From: a virus
Reading direction: 5' to 3' (one strand)
DNA length: 31,912 nucleotides
IMG/VR virus record: IMGVR_UViG_3300025138_000193
Coordinates: 1-31,912 of that record
Position numbers and translations under genes: made by a program. Positions 7,201-13,446 of the stretch are shown piece after piece (within the stretch, counting starts at the first letter, position 1; the number at the start of each line of letters is the position of its first letter). The notes below the pieces were generated by a model. The model saw only the letters and a program-made list of their open reading frames with translations. It was not told where the DNA came from and did no database searches.

Positions 7201-10146
7201 AGCAGCTACCTTGTCTAATATAACTTGCTCTGTGTAAATATCATAAGCAACATCTTGAACTTCTTTGATTTCTGGAGTAAAATCTGGATTTTCATTTTTC
7301 TTTATCCTTATCTTCTCTTTAGCATCAGCCATTATAGAATTATATCTATCAGGATCTGTTTGCTCTAGTAATTTAAAAGTATTTTTAAAAGCTTTATTAT
7401 TTCTAAAAAGATCTCTCGCATATTGTGTAGCATCAAACTTTTCTTTTAAATCATTTAATAATTCTTGTTTTTTATCTTTACTAAGTCCTGGATCATTATA
7501 TATGTTTTGTGCTTGCTTTTTTAAAGCCTCTTGTTCTTGAGTAGCTCTATTAAATCTTTTCCACCCATCTTTACCCATGTTATTTTCCATCTCACTAACC
7601 ACACCTTTCAATATGTCTTGAGACTTTGTTTCTAAATCTGCTTTCTTTTTTCTAAGTATTTCTTTAGAAGATTCACTTATTAAATCGTTTTTAAGAAGCT
7701 TGTTTATACTAGAAACATCTTTTATAACATTATTATACTCATCATATTTTTTAGGATCACTAAACTTTTGTAAAGCCATACCATACATTACTGGAGATAC
7801 TGACATACCAAAACCAAACATACCACCAGAAAACATAGCGTGATCAACATTATCTAGTAAACCTACACCATCCAACATGTTTTGAGTCATCTGAGTTAAT
7901 CCTTCACCTACAGCCTCTGATAAAGGATCTTGTATTAAAATTCTTTTACCTTGCTCTTTCCAAGTTTGTTTTATTGCTTGATTAAAGTTTAACAAGCTTT
8001 CACCACCCGCAGCTTTTAAATAGCTTTTACCACGCTTAAGTATTTGAACTGTAGTTAATGCTTCAAACACTGCTTCTGCAGCACCATAACCTGCTGATAC
8101 ACCAAGCTTGACAAGTTCATTTCTTTCAAAACCAGATCTTAAATCTTCTTGATCCATTTCCATATACTTCTCTCCAGCAGCATAAGCACCTATTATATAC
8201 GGTGATGCGGTACCACCTGAAGCTATTATAGTAGCAAGTATAGGTAATTGTTGTCCCATTTCTTGAGTCATAAACCTACCAAAAGCAGCTGATCCACTTG
8301 TAAAAGCACGATCAAAACTTACGTCTTTAGCGTACCGATCTCTGTTAATATTCTTCCAGTCAGTAAATTTAGTAGCTGTTTCATCTAAGAAATCACCAAC
8401 AGCTTCAGATTTTGTTCTAGGGCCGTCGTAATCTTCCATGAAGTAAGTTCCACCTTGAATAACTTTACCTACACCATAAGCTAAACCACCTCCTATAGAA
8501 GCAAATCCTGAACCTACGTTGTATTGAAATTTACTCCAAGTATTATAATCCCTACCCAGTAAATCAAACTGTGCATCTATACTTTTTAATTTATCTGTTT
8601 CAGTATCAATTCTAGACTGTCTATCTTGTAATCTAGCGTACTTATCTCTTAAGTTCTTAGATGATGTAAGGTATTTATCAAAAACCTCTTTAGGAACAGT
8701 TTTACCATTTCTAAGTTCTATAGCTTCTTGACCTTCTTCAATTATAAATTGCTTACTATTATCAGAGTATATTTTTTCAAAGTCTTCTACTACAACTCTA
8801 TCACCTTCTGAGGCTGAAGAATTATAATCTGCTAATTCCACCTCTTGAAGCTTTTGTAGTCCAGCAGCTTTTTTAAACGATCTATCTTCTTCAACGGCCT
8901 TATAAGCTTTAAGAACACCTTGCATTTCATCATCATTCTCTTCTAAATAATCAGTCCACTTATCATCCTGAAGTTGATTGTATTTCTTATTATATAATAT
9001 TTTTCTAGCAGCATTTTCTATTTCATCTTCAGTGGCTGCTGGCAGTTGATTATCTATAGATCTTTTTTTATTTGCTATTGCTCTGGCGTCATTGAGCATT
9101 TTTTCAGCAGCGTCTAATTCTTTTTCATATGGATTTACAACAACTTGTCTAGTTTCTTTTACTTGAAAATCACCCATAGCAAAAGTAGAACCTCCATATA
9201 TTTGTACGTCTTCTGTATAAGGTTCAAATAAATCTATACGTTCAGATTCTTTTTCTATTTCAGCTACCTCAGCATCTGTAACGTTTACAATATTATTTAT
9301 TCTTTTAGTTTCCTCTGATATTTTTTCGTCTGCTTCATCATATAGTTTCGCATCGTAACCGTGAGTGTCTACAAATTTTATAATATCACTCTTCATTTTA
9401 GTAGTAGATCCAGACCCAATCTCACCATCTACACCATCTTTTATATCACTTATAAACTTTGTTTCTCCGTTAGGAGCTGTCATTGTTATACCTACGTTTG
9501 TGCCGCCTCCAATATCAAAACCAAGAAATTTATTTTCATCTGCTATTTCAAAACTATAATCAGGATACATAGTTTTTAAAGCGTCTACTGTAGCACCATA
9601 ATCTCCTCTATTCATTTTCTCATATTGAGAAAAAGTTTCTGTAGTACTTTCATTGTCTAACCAGTTGTGTATACCTCTTCCACTAGACGTTTCAGGGTTT
9701 TTACTATCGGCTAGTAATTGTCTATCATTTCTCTTTTGTTCTGCTAAAGCTAAGGCTTCTTTTCTTTGTTTGTTTAGCTGTTTAGTTTTAGTATCTACTA
9801 CATTGTCTTCTACATCGAAGCTGCTGTACTCTTTTTTATCAGCTTCTGTAACATCTAAATTATTTATTTCCTCATCGTAATCTAAATTAATCTTTTGAAC
9901 TTCTGAATCGTAATCCGATAAAACATTGTCCGATGTTAAGTCCGTATTCATAGACTCTAGCGCTGCTTCGTCTTCCGCTACAAAGTCCGCAGCGTTCTCT
10001 GTAGCTTCTTGCTTTTCCACTTCGCCTTTCGCTTGTGCTCCTACTAAAGATAAATATTCTTCAACTTCCATTTCAGAGGCTGTTGCAGCTTCTTGAATCT
10101 CTGCTAATGAAATTTCTTCTCCGTCTATTATATAAACTTCTTCCAT
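1219..10146 (-). CDS. Giant polyvalent virion-type protein (2975 aa) with zincin and HAD motifs
   Basis: A giant protein probably packaged in the capsid and ejected with the DNA, by analogy with polyvalent and internal virion proteins. The N-terminus (IIDGEEISLAEIQEAA...) is a short helical element I associate with marine phage giants, followed by an acidic, coiled-coil-rich region to about 560. Residues about 570-790 are Gly/Ala-rich and hydrophobic with EAVGEGLTQMTQ, possibly membrane-interacting. A zinc-protease motif HEPGH (HExxH) is at 1055-1059. A complete HAD phosphatase motif set lies in about 2135-2290: DFDDT at 2140-2144, T2218 in VLTARAP, and D2274-D2275 in YFADDA. A conserved helical C-terminal region follows, with an acidic run (SEDDDDEERKK) and a basic tail rich in Lys/Arg. 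Related QQAKxSxEQD segments flank the HAD region. The roles of most of the length are unknown; enzymatic activity is inferred from motifs only. Confidence 0.8.
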   Translation of the reverse strand: MEEVYIIDGEEISLAEIQEAATASEMEVEEYLSLVGAQAKGEVEKQEATENAADFVAEDEAALESMNTDLTSDNVLSDYDSEVQKINLDYDEEINNLDVTEADKKEYSSFDVEDNVVDTKTKQLNKQRKEALALAEQKRNDRQLLADSKNPETSSGRGIHNWLDNESTTETFSQYEKMNRGDYGATVDALKTMYPDYSFEIADENKFLGFDIGGGTNVGITMTAPNGETKFISDIKDGVDGEIGSGSTTKMKSDIIKFVDTHGYDAKLYDEADEKISEETKRINNIVNVTDAEVAEIEKESERIDLFEPYTEDVQIYGGSTFAMGDFQVKETRQVVVNPYEKELDAAEKMLNDARAIANKKRSIDNQLPAATEDEIENAARKILYNKKYNQLQDDKWTDYLEENDDEMQGVLKAYKAVEEDRSFKKAAGLQKLQEVELADYNSSASEGDRVVVEDFEKIYSDNSKQFIIEEGQEAIELRNGKTVPKEVFDKYLTSSKNLRDKYARLQDRQSRIDTETDKLKSIDAQFDLLGRDYNTWSKFQYNVGSGFASIGGGLAYGVGKVIQGGTYFMEDYDGPRTKSEAVGDFLDETATKFTDWKNINRDRYAKDVSFDRAFTSGSAAFGRFMTQEMGQQLPILATIIASGGTASPYIIGAYAAGEKYMEMDQEDLRSGFERNELVKLGVSAGYGAAEAVFEALTTVQILKRGKSYLKAAGGESLLNFNQAIKQTWKEQGKRILIQDPLSEAVGEGLTQMTQNMLDGVGLLDNVDHAMFSGGMFGFGMSVSPVMYGMALQKFSDPKKYDEYNNVIKDVSSINKLLKNDLISESSKEILRKKKADLETKSQDILKGVVSEMENNMGKDGWKRFNRATQEQEALKKQAQNIYNDPGLSKDKKQELLNDLKEKFDATQYARDLFRNNKAFKNTFKLLEQTDPDRYNSIMADAKEKIRIKKNENPDFTPEIKEVQDVAYDIYTEQVILDKVAAAQNSYGVSVNVANTNAEAIELVKNAENLSEEDKSAQIKSIKDGTLNGLDNINGQQFIILENSVKNDRTSIGVHEPGHAVFKEILQTGDGDFSQLAGSISDYLGKQDPDMLNVVRQKMSVGATPKIQAEEFVIEFLEQVDQGNIDFNQKKNRKLASLFGFMSNNTTKEKGFEVNFKGETDAVSFLVGLAKKISTGTLTEQDVADARSSEALAPTVLAAINSVVSKGPKKEKPKTSKEQDDRNIKYRDIFNKKFTVVDPEDPEKRISISQQEYLNYMLVDGKKFDNKTKKGGVLTPEGAQLFEDISRDWIDQIMQLSSFDAELAMTTITGPFLNHLLAMNPEIQMTAKNPIAAYMGNYAPFKVGDARKQMAKGASPSNSLEIDAQVEGRKQFDPVAAEEVNIPEELNFTRQSGVLPGSDMYNAILRANELVLGTKLPKLEYTRKKKGQPDVVVNLKDVRAILKNKDSISRKDFQQAELDYTRIIKDFRNNIAAQYESILYDNIKESLGKSDERLLELKDAVVNKLSIADLVAMERLSKDKIFTRLDKTNLNVNEIPSYEGTGRLVYSNPKSGPNLYTRLDPSPKEFVDFFKKRGRDEALIKNLAKTYGFDGTMQVMTEQDTIDKITNRNPELNYLVADDVIQVMASAIDRGVQSKLSKEVERQFSEIKNPTANNFGIYMEDKDRLIKLLLDTGYNVGFSNKIKDTKVQVRSIIESLYADKLSKPEITKLVDLYTPLINKFGKQVVEYEGITDFPLKSYIDGSLNADENTTLNKFWNLKDADGNSISVGNLFTSEGRQRQKAFINVSIPILVNEYKKQGKSKLDLAADFILFKGGFEDGGLKRNMTYGNESGDGGHVEVFNKELIESNFDIVDYKFKTDKKSGVTSLEFKMKDGSTREVLAPKRYAQKTTMDMVTNNMSQKEVDGRNDYSDRAWNFITTYYKTTDKMLKDKSITATKENAAMLMKGFNDNMKGPMRAAGRLTYVPTNIDTKGYNSKNVGKLFEYEHGIPSSVMNLMIADAIFGKNKEISLSKLKDSYQVGVISKGFDDNFGNFFKASMPLTYQYGDNPLTRWFNEFTIGGEVTELFNIQTGKIVKESVGPANLWNSIQQAKASNEQDLSNDVVKMSMETNEDIINYAATVDAALDNARKLNAPVKKIRIFDFDDTLARSNSKVFAIKSGERVEMSAEEFANNGAQMLADGYNFDFTDFNIVRDGKPGPLLDIAKKIQAARGTEDVFVLTARAPESQGPIKGFLDSVGLNIPLSNITGLGNSTGAAKAKWVVEKAAEGYNDFYFADDAYQNVKAVRDAMSVLDVKSKVQQAKMSLEQDINKDFNDIVQQATGIRSEARYSEAKGKIVGAKKGRFKFFIPYSAEDFLGLIYPILPKGKKGDSAMKWFKERLMDPYTRAQNNLSTFRKNMMEDFKKLKEDLDVPKDLKETNESGFSNEQAVRVYIWNKQGMPIPGLSKADTKELLDIIESKPNLKDFGDQIIKLNKNFGYVAPSEGWLAGTITTDLIDGVNKNVRRKYLEEWQANVDIIFSQENINKLEAAFGTKYVESLKNVLERMKQGKNRLATGNRLSNRILDYINNANGVVMFLNIRSAVLQTISNINFINWSFNNPIKAGAAFANQAQYWKDFKFLMNSDFLVDRRNGLRINISENEIANAANTSGNKAQAAIAYILQKGYAPTQFADSFAIATGGAMFYRNRINDLMKNEGKTEAEAKEQAMLEFREKAEESQQSSDPMRISQQQSSDAGRLILAYANTPMQYARMQKRAFQDLANGRGDNKTNVSKIIYYGVLQNLIFNALQQAVFALGFNSEDDDDEERKKAIGVANGMADSILRGLGMGGAAVAVAKNFLLDIYERSGRKRPEYVDSIYKLLQFSPPISSKISRVRGAAYQLDSKKRRKKAMEDFGLDNPGYDAATKVVSAVTNVPLDRLLLKMKNIDAALDEETEWWQSVAMLAGWPEWQINPQNKSSQKKSLPKNNKIRRKSIRVSPF

Positions 10147-10151
10147 AAATA

Positions 10152-12041
10152 TTATTTAACTATAAATTTACCTTTATTTTTCCCAGTACCAACTATAACA
10201 CTACCACCACTTTTCTTAGCAGCTGCATCGGCTTCTTCCTTAGTATCGTAAGCTTTTATTTTATTTTTCTTGTCAATGCTAGCAAACTTACTTCTAAGAT
10301 AAGTCTGCTCATTAGTTTCAATACCTTGTGCACCAGACATATAGCTAGTTAAGTCTGTTGAGTTAGTGCTTAGAACATTGTCTGTAGTCATTATCTCTTC
10401 ATAATCTGGAGTTTGTGCTGGTTCACCTTTTTGTCTATTAACAGTATTAACCATCTTCACTTTGTAAATAGCATAAGGACTTCCTACTGCTGCTTTTCCA
10501 GGATACCTTTCAACATTCTCCATAACAGGTTTACCTGTTTTATCTAAAATTACATCACCATCTTCGTCTAATTTTTCTTGCTTGGCCATTAATTCTTTGT
10601 TAAGATTATATCCAGCAACATATTTAAAAGTGTTGCCCATGGTGGAATTATTATTATTTAAATCTTTGACTATTCTACTTGCTCTTGCTTCTTGATCTTC
10701 TGGAGTTTGATTAGGCAGCTTGGATATATCTACAGCTTCAGTTCTTAGCTTTTGATATACAGGAGCTTTAGATTCTAGCTTTATTTTTTGGTCTTGAGTT
10801 AAAGGTTTTCCTTGTGCAACACTTCCATCATTAGGCTTTTGCCCTTGAACATTTACTGAAACAACTTGATCTTCTTGAGGTGCCATTTCCTCTGAGTAAT
10901 AATTAGCTAAACCTACTTTAGCTGCGTTGTCTACGTTGCTTAATAAAAGCTTTTTATCTTCTTCATTAACAACACCATCTGCATTAATATCACCACCTCC
11001 AGTTAACTCTGATGCATACTCAGACCATTGATTGGAATTCATAGTAGATATTTTCCTTATGTCTTTCCAAGATATTTCACCTTCAGCTAATGCAGTTCCA
11101 TTATCATCTCTTAAATAACCGTTTCTCCACAGCTGATCCCAAGTCTTTTCAAATCCAGGCCCTCTTATTTCGGCATCTAATCTACTACTGTAAGTAGTTA
11201 ATAAGCCTGTTTTAATTTTTGCAGGATCATAAACCTTAACTTTTGTTTCAGTAGTTTTACCTAGATCTTTATCCCATTTTTTTACAGTTCGATCTATAGG
11301 CGTGAATAAATTACTATACCCATTAACATTGTCATTCCATCTTTTACCTAAAGAATTTTGCAATAAATCATCTTCTCCTATACTTGAATACCAAGTATTA
11401 CCAGCTGTGTTATTAGCTACATCTGCAGATAAGTTTCTATTTTGCTCTCTTAAGATGTTACCATCAGCGTCTCTAGCGCTAGCATTTAAAACAACATTAC
11501 CACTTTCGTCTATTTGAAAATCATAATTACTATACCTGTTGTTTTGCATGTTTTGTGCAAAAGCATACTTGTCAGTATCATTACCTCTAGTCATTCTACC
11601 TAAATCAATATTCTGTTCGTGAGCATCTTCATTGGCAATCATGTCTTTTGAGTTTTGATTACTTAAAGCTGCCCACTGCCCTATGCTTGATAAAACCTGT
11701 CTGTCTCTTGATTGTTTAATTCTAAACTGATTCCTAAGTTCAGGAGTTCCTCCAGCCGTAAAAGCTTTATAATATAATTCCTCTTGTTCACTAGCTAATC
11801 TTCCTACTAACTCACTAGCTCCTGAGTTCCAAGCTACAGTACCGGATTTTTCTTGCTCATCATAGAGGGCATAAAAATCATTACCGTACTGTCTACCCTC
11901 TTGAACTATAGCATCTGCTTTAGCATTTTCAGCAGCTTGTTTATCAGCAGCTCTTTTAGTAATCTGCTGTATCATTACGGCAGTCTGTTGATTTCTTTTG
12001 CTAGCAGCTTCAGCAGCTTTAGTTATGTAAGTTAATGCCAT
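10152..12041 (-). CDS. Probable internal virion protein (629 aa) with one dockerin/EF-hand-type loop
   Basis: Mostly polar and helix-rich, with no signal peptide or membrane segment. It begins MALTYITKAAEAASKRNQQT and is rich in Gln, Asn and Asp throughout. At D351-D362 it carries DINADGVVNEED, which fits the 12-residue calcium loop of EF-hands and type I dockerin repeats (acidic or Asn residues at positions 1, 3, 5, 12; Gly at 6), followed by a helix KKLLLSNVDNAAKVG. Only one copy is present, whereas true dockerins have two. The C-terminal end (about 600-629) is a small Lys/Ala-rich tail with GTGKNKGKFIVK. It starts 1 base after the following gene's stop and precedes the giant protein by 5 bases. 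The role as an internal, ejected protein is inferred from position between tail genes and the giant protein. Confidence 0.6.
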   Translation of the reverse strand: MALTYITKAAEAASKRNQQTAVMIQQITKRAADKQAAENAKADAIVQEGRQYGNDFYALYDEQEKSGTVAWNSGASELVGRLASEQEELYYKAFTAGGTPELRNQFRIKQSRDRQVLSSIGQWAALSNQNSKDMIANEDAHEQNIDLGRMTRGNDTDKYAFAQNMQNNRYSNYDFQIDESGNVVLNASARDADGNILREQNRNLSADVANNTAGNTWYSSIGEDDLLQNSLGKRWNDNVNGYSNLFTPIDRTVKKWDKDLGKTTETKVKVYDPAKIKTGLLTTYSSRLDAEIRGPGFEKTWDQLWRNGYLRDDNGTALAEGEISWKDIRKISTMNSNQWSEYASELTGGGDINADGVVNEEDKKLLLSNVDNAAKVGLANYYSEEMAPQEDQVVSVNVQGQKPNDGSVAQGKPLTQDQKIKLESKAPVYQKLRTEAVDISKLPNQTPEDQEARASRIVKDLNNNNSTMGNTFKYVAGYNLNKELMAKQEKLDEDGDVILDKTGKPVMENVERYPGKAAVGSPYAIYKVKMVNTVNRQKGEPAQTPDYEEIMTTDNVLSTNSTDLTSYMSGAQGIETNEQTYLRSKFASIDKKNKIKAYDTKEEADAAAKKSGGSVIVGTGKNKGKFIVK

Positions 12042-12042
12042 T

Positions 12043-12933
12043 TTATATTAATTCTAAGTTAACGTCAATTTCGGAGTAATCAACTAAATCATATCCATCT
12101 TCTGTTTTCCATATAGAAGTTTTAGGAAGCATAGGGTCAAAAGACATAACACCTTTAAACTTGCCTGATCCATGCTTGAACTTATCTATATATTCAAAAG
12201 TATATATATTTAAACCACTTTCAGCTTGTCCAACTAATTCTATATTTTGTTTTAATCTAATATCACTACCAGCTAGAGCCATACCTACGTTCGTTACACC
12301 ACCTACTAAAGCCTCAGTAGCAGCATCACCATAAGCAACCTCTTGTTGTTTGTAAAAATCTTCTTTTTCTTCAACCCTAGCCAAATCAGCTGATTGTCTA
12401 GCTTCTAAAGTATTGAAAGCTTTTCTATCTTCGGCAAACGCAGACTGTTGAATAGCTACTTTTTGTGCGGTTGCAGCAGCTTCGCCTTGAGCTCTTTGTT
12501 TTGCATTTGCAGTTTCTTGTTGTTCTATACTAGCTGAAATACCTTTTTTACTTTGCAATGCTGCTCTAGCTAAAGCAGTGGCTCCTCCAGCAGATGCTCC
12601 TGAGGAAACCATAGCATCTAAAGTGTTAGCTAATGCCATATCGGTTTGTTCTGCTTGAAATTCAGCAGCTTGAGTAGCCACACCTAGATTTGCATATGGA
12701 TTATTCACTTGATTAGCAAGCGCTCTAATTCCGTCAGCATTATTTAACACGGGCTGTCTATTAGCTCTTAGTCGAGCAGCTTCAGCTTCTCTTTTAGCAG
12801 CTTCGGCTGCGGCTGCTCTTTGTTTCTTTTTGTTAGATCCAAAAGACAAAGCTCCACCAATTAAAGCTGTACTTCCTGCTACTATAGCTGCAACACCTAC
12901 TGTAGCTTGCATATAAACTATTTCTAATATCAT
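12043..12933 (-). CDS. Ala-rich internal virion-type protein ending in an S74-like SDxRLK domain (296 aa)
   Basis: The N-terminus carries a hydrophobic Gly/Ala segment (about residues 9-31), then a long Ala/Gln/Glu-rich helical stretch (about 35-205) typical of internal or ejection proteins. The last 75 residues change character: SDIRLK at 223-228, then GLNIYTFEY, GKFKGVM and DGYDLVDYSEID. This is the pattern of the peptidase S74 / intramolecular chaperone domain, which keeps a Ser and a Lys five residues apart (S223, K228). The usual long C-terminal coiled coil is missing. The ATG at 12933 overlaps the cupin stop (ATGA); an internal Met at residue 8 (MQATVGV) is an alternative start. Chaperone or self-cleavage is inferred, not shown. 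Confidence 0.7.
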   Translation of the reverse strand: MILEIVYMQATVGVAAIVAGSTALIGGALSFGSNKKKQRAAAAEAAKREAEAARLRANRQPVLNNADGIRALANQVNNPYANLGVATQAAEFQAEQTDMALANTLDAMVSSGASAGGATALARAALQSKKGISASIEQQETANAKQRAQGEAAATAQKVAIQQSAFAEDRKAFNTLEARQSADLARVEEKEDFYKQQEVAYGDAATEALVGGVTNVGMALAGSDIRLKQNIELVGQAESGLNIYTFEYIDKFKHGSGKFKGVMSFDPMLPKTSIWKTEDGYDLVDYSEIDVNLELI

Positions 12934-13427
12934 ATTTTTAATTTTGGATGATTATAATTTTCACTAGTAACGTCTTTAATAACATCTTCAACATTTGTTT
13001 TGTCAGTTGGATGTACTGTTACCCATACACATTCTTCATCAATGTATAAAATTCTTTGTGTTCCTGGTTCTGTCATACCGTGGTGTGGAGCTTTCATTTT
13101 AGTAAGACCTTTGTCAGATATGACAGTGCACTCTCCAGACATTACGAAGTAAGGATGCTTAACTAAATGTATAGCACTTAAATATATCATACCTTTTGGC
13201 ATAGTTATTTTCCTAATATAAGTACCTTCTCCAAACTCATGTTCTAGCTTACCACCATTAAAAGTGTCTAAAACATCGTTTTCTTTATAAGACTCTCTAA
13301 CTACAGAATCTTCAAAATCTCTTATGTTATTTTGAAACTCAGTTATTTTTTCTCTAAAACCAATTTTATCAATATTACCGGCTAGTGAAATAATCTCATT
13401 AATATTATCACTTGTTTTTTTGTTCAT
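12930..13427 (-). CDS. Cupin-fold protein of the tail region (165 aa)
   Basis: A helical N-terminal part (about 1-55) is followed by a single cupin-like beta barrel at about 60-140. Cupin motif 1 is approximated by G79...H87-x3-H91...E99...G107 (IHLVKHPYFVMSGECTVISD), and motif 2 by P121-G122...H139 (RILYIDEECVWVTVHPTDKTN). The histidines could bind a metal, but spacing differs from the classic HxH, so an enzyme is not certain. Similar cupin-like proteins recur among structural genes of marine phages, as far as I recall. Its stop overlaps the next gene's start by four bases, so the two products are probably made together. The exact role (structural or small-ligand binding) is unknown. Confidence 0.75.
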   Translation of the reverse strand: MNKKTSDNINEIISLAGNIDKIGFREKITEFQNNIRDFEDSVVRESYKENDVLDTFNGGKLEHEFGEGTYIRKITMPKGMIYLSAIHLVKHPYFVMSGECTVISDKGLTKMKAPHHGMTEPGTQRILYIDEECVWVTVHPTDKTNVEDVIKDVTSENYNHPKLKI

Positions 13428-13446
13428 TTAATTTAATTTAATTTAA
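13427..13446. repeat. Four tandem TTTAA units at a gene junction
   Basis: TTTAA is repeated four times without change. The array touches the cupin start codon (13425-13427) and includes the stop codon of the 690-residue tail gene (13443-13445), so it is the whole leader of the cupin gene. Confidence 0.85.

Noticed and set aside
9361-9579. Open frames on the + strand opposite the giant gene (also 1028-1222, 4676-4936, 7265-7540 and others)
   Set aside because: Their products are low in complexity and Ser/Phe/Leu-rich as expected for antisense of an AT-rich coding strand, and they lie wholly inside a long convincing gene.
1219-10146. Tape-measure protein or virion RNA polymerase as identity of the giant gene
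   Set aside because: No tail-tube or chaperone genes precede it, the sequence is multi-domain rather than a uniform helix, and no polymerase motif such as DxDGD is visible.
10152-12041. Cellulosome-type dockerin function
   Set aside because: Only one loop is present and no cohesin or signal peptide exists, so only calcium binding is suggested.
13427-13446. CRISPR or attachment-site repeat
   Set aside because: The units are five bases with no spacers; it is a simple A/T tandem leader.
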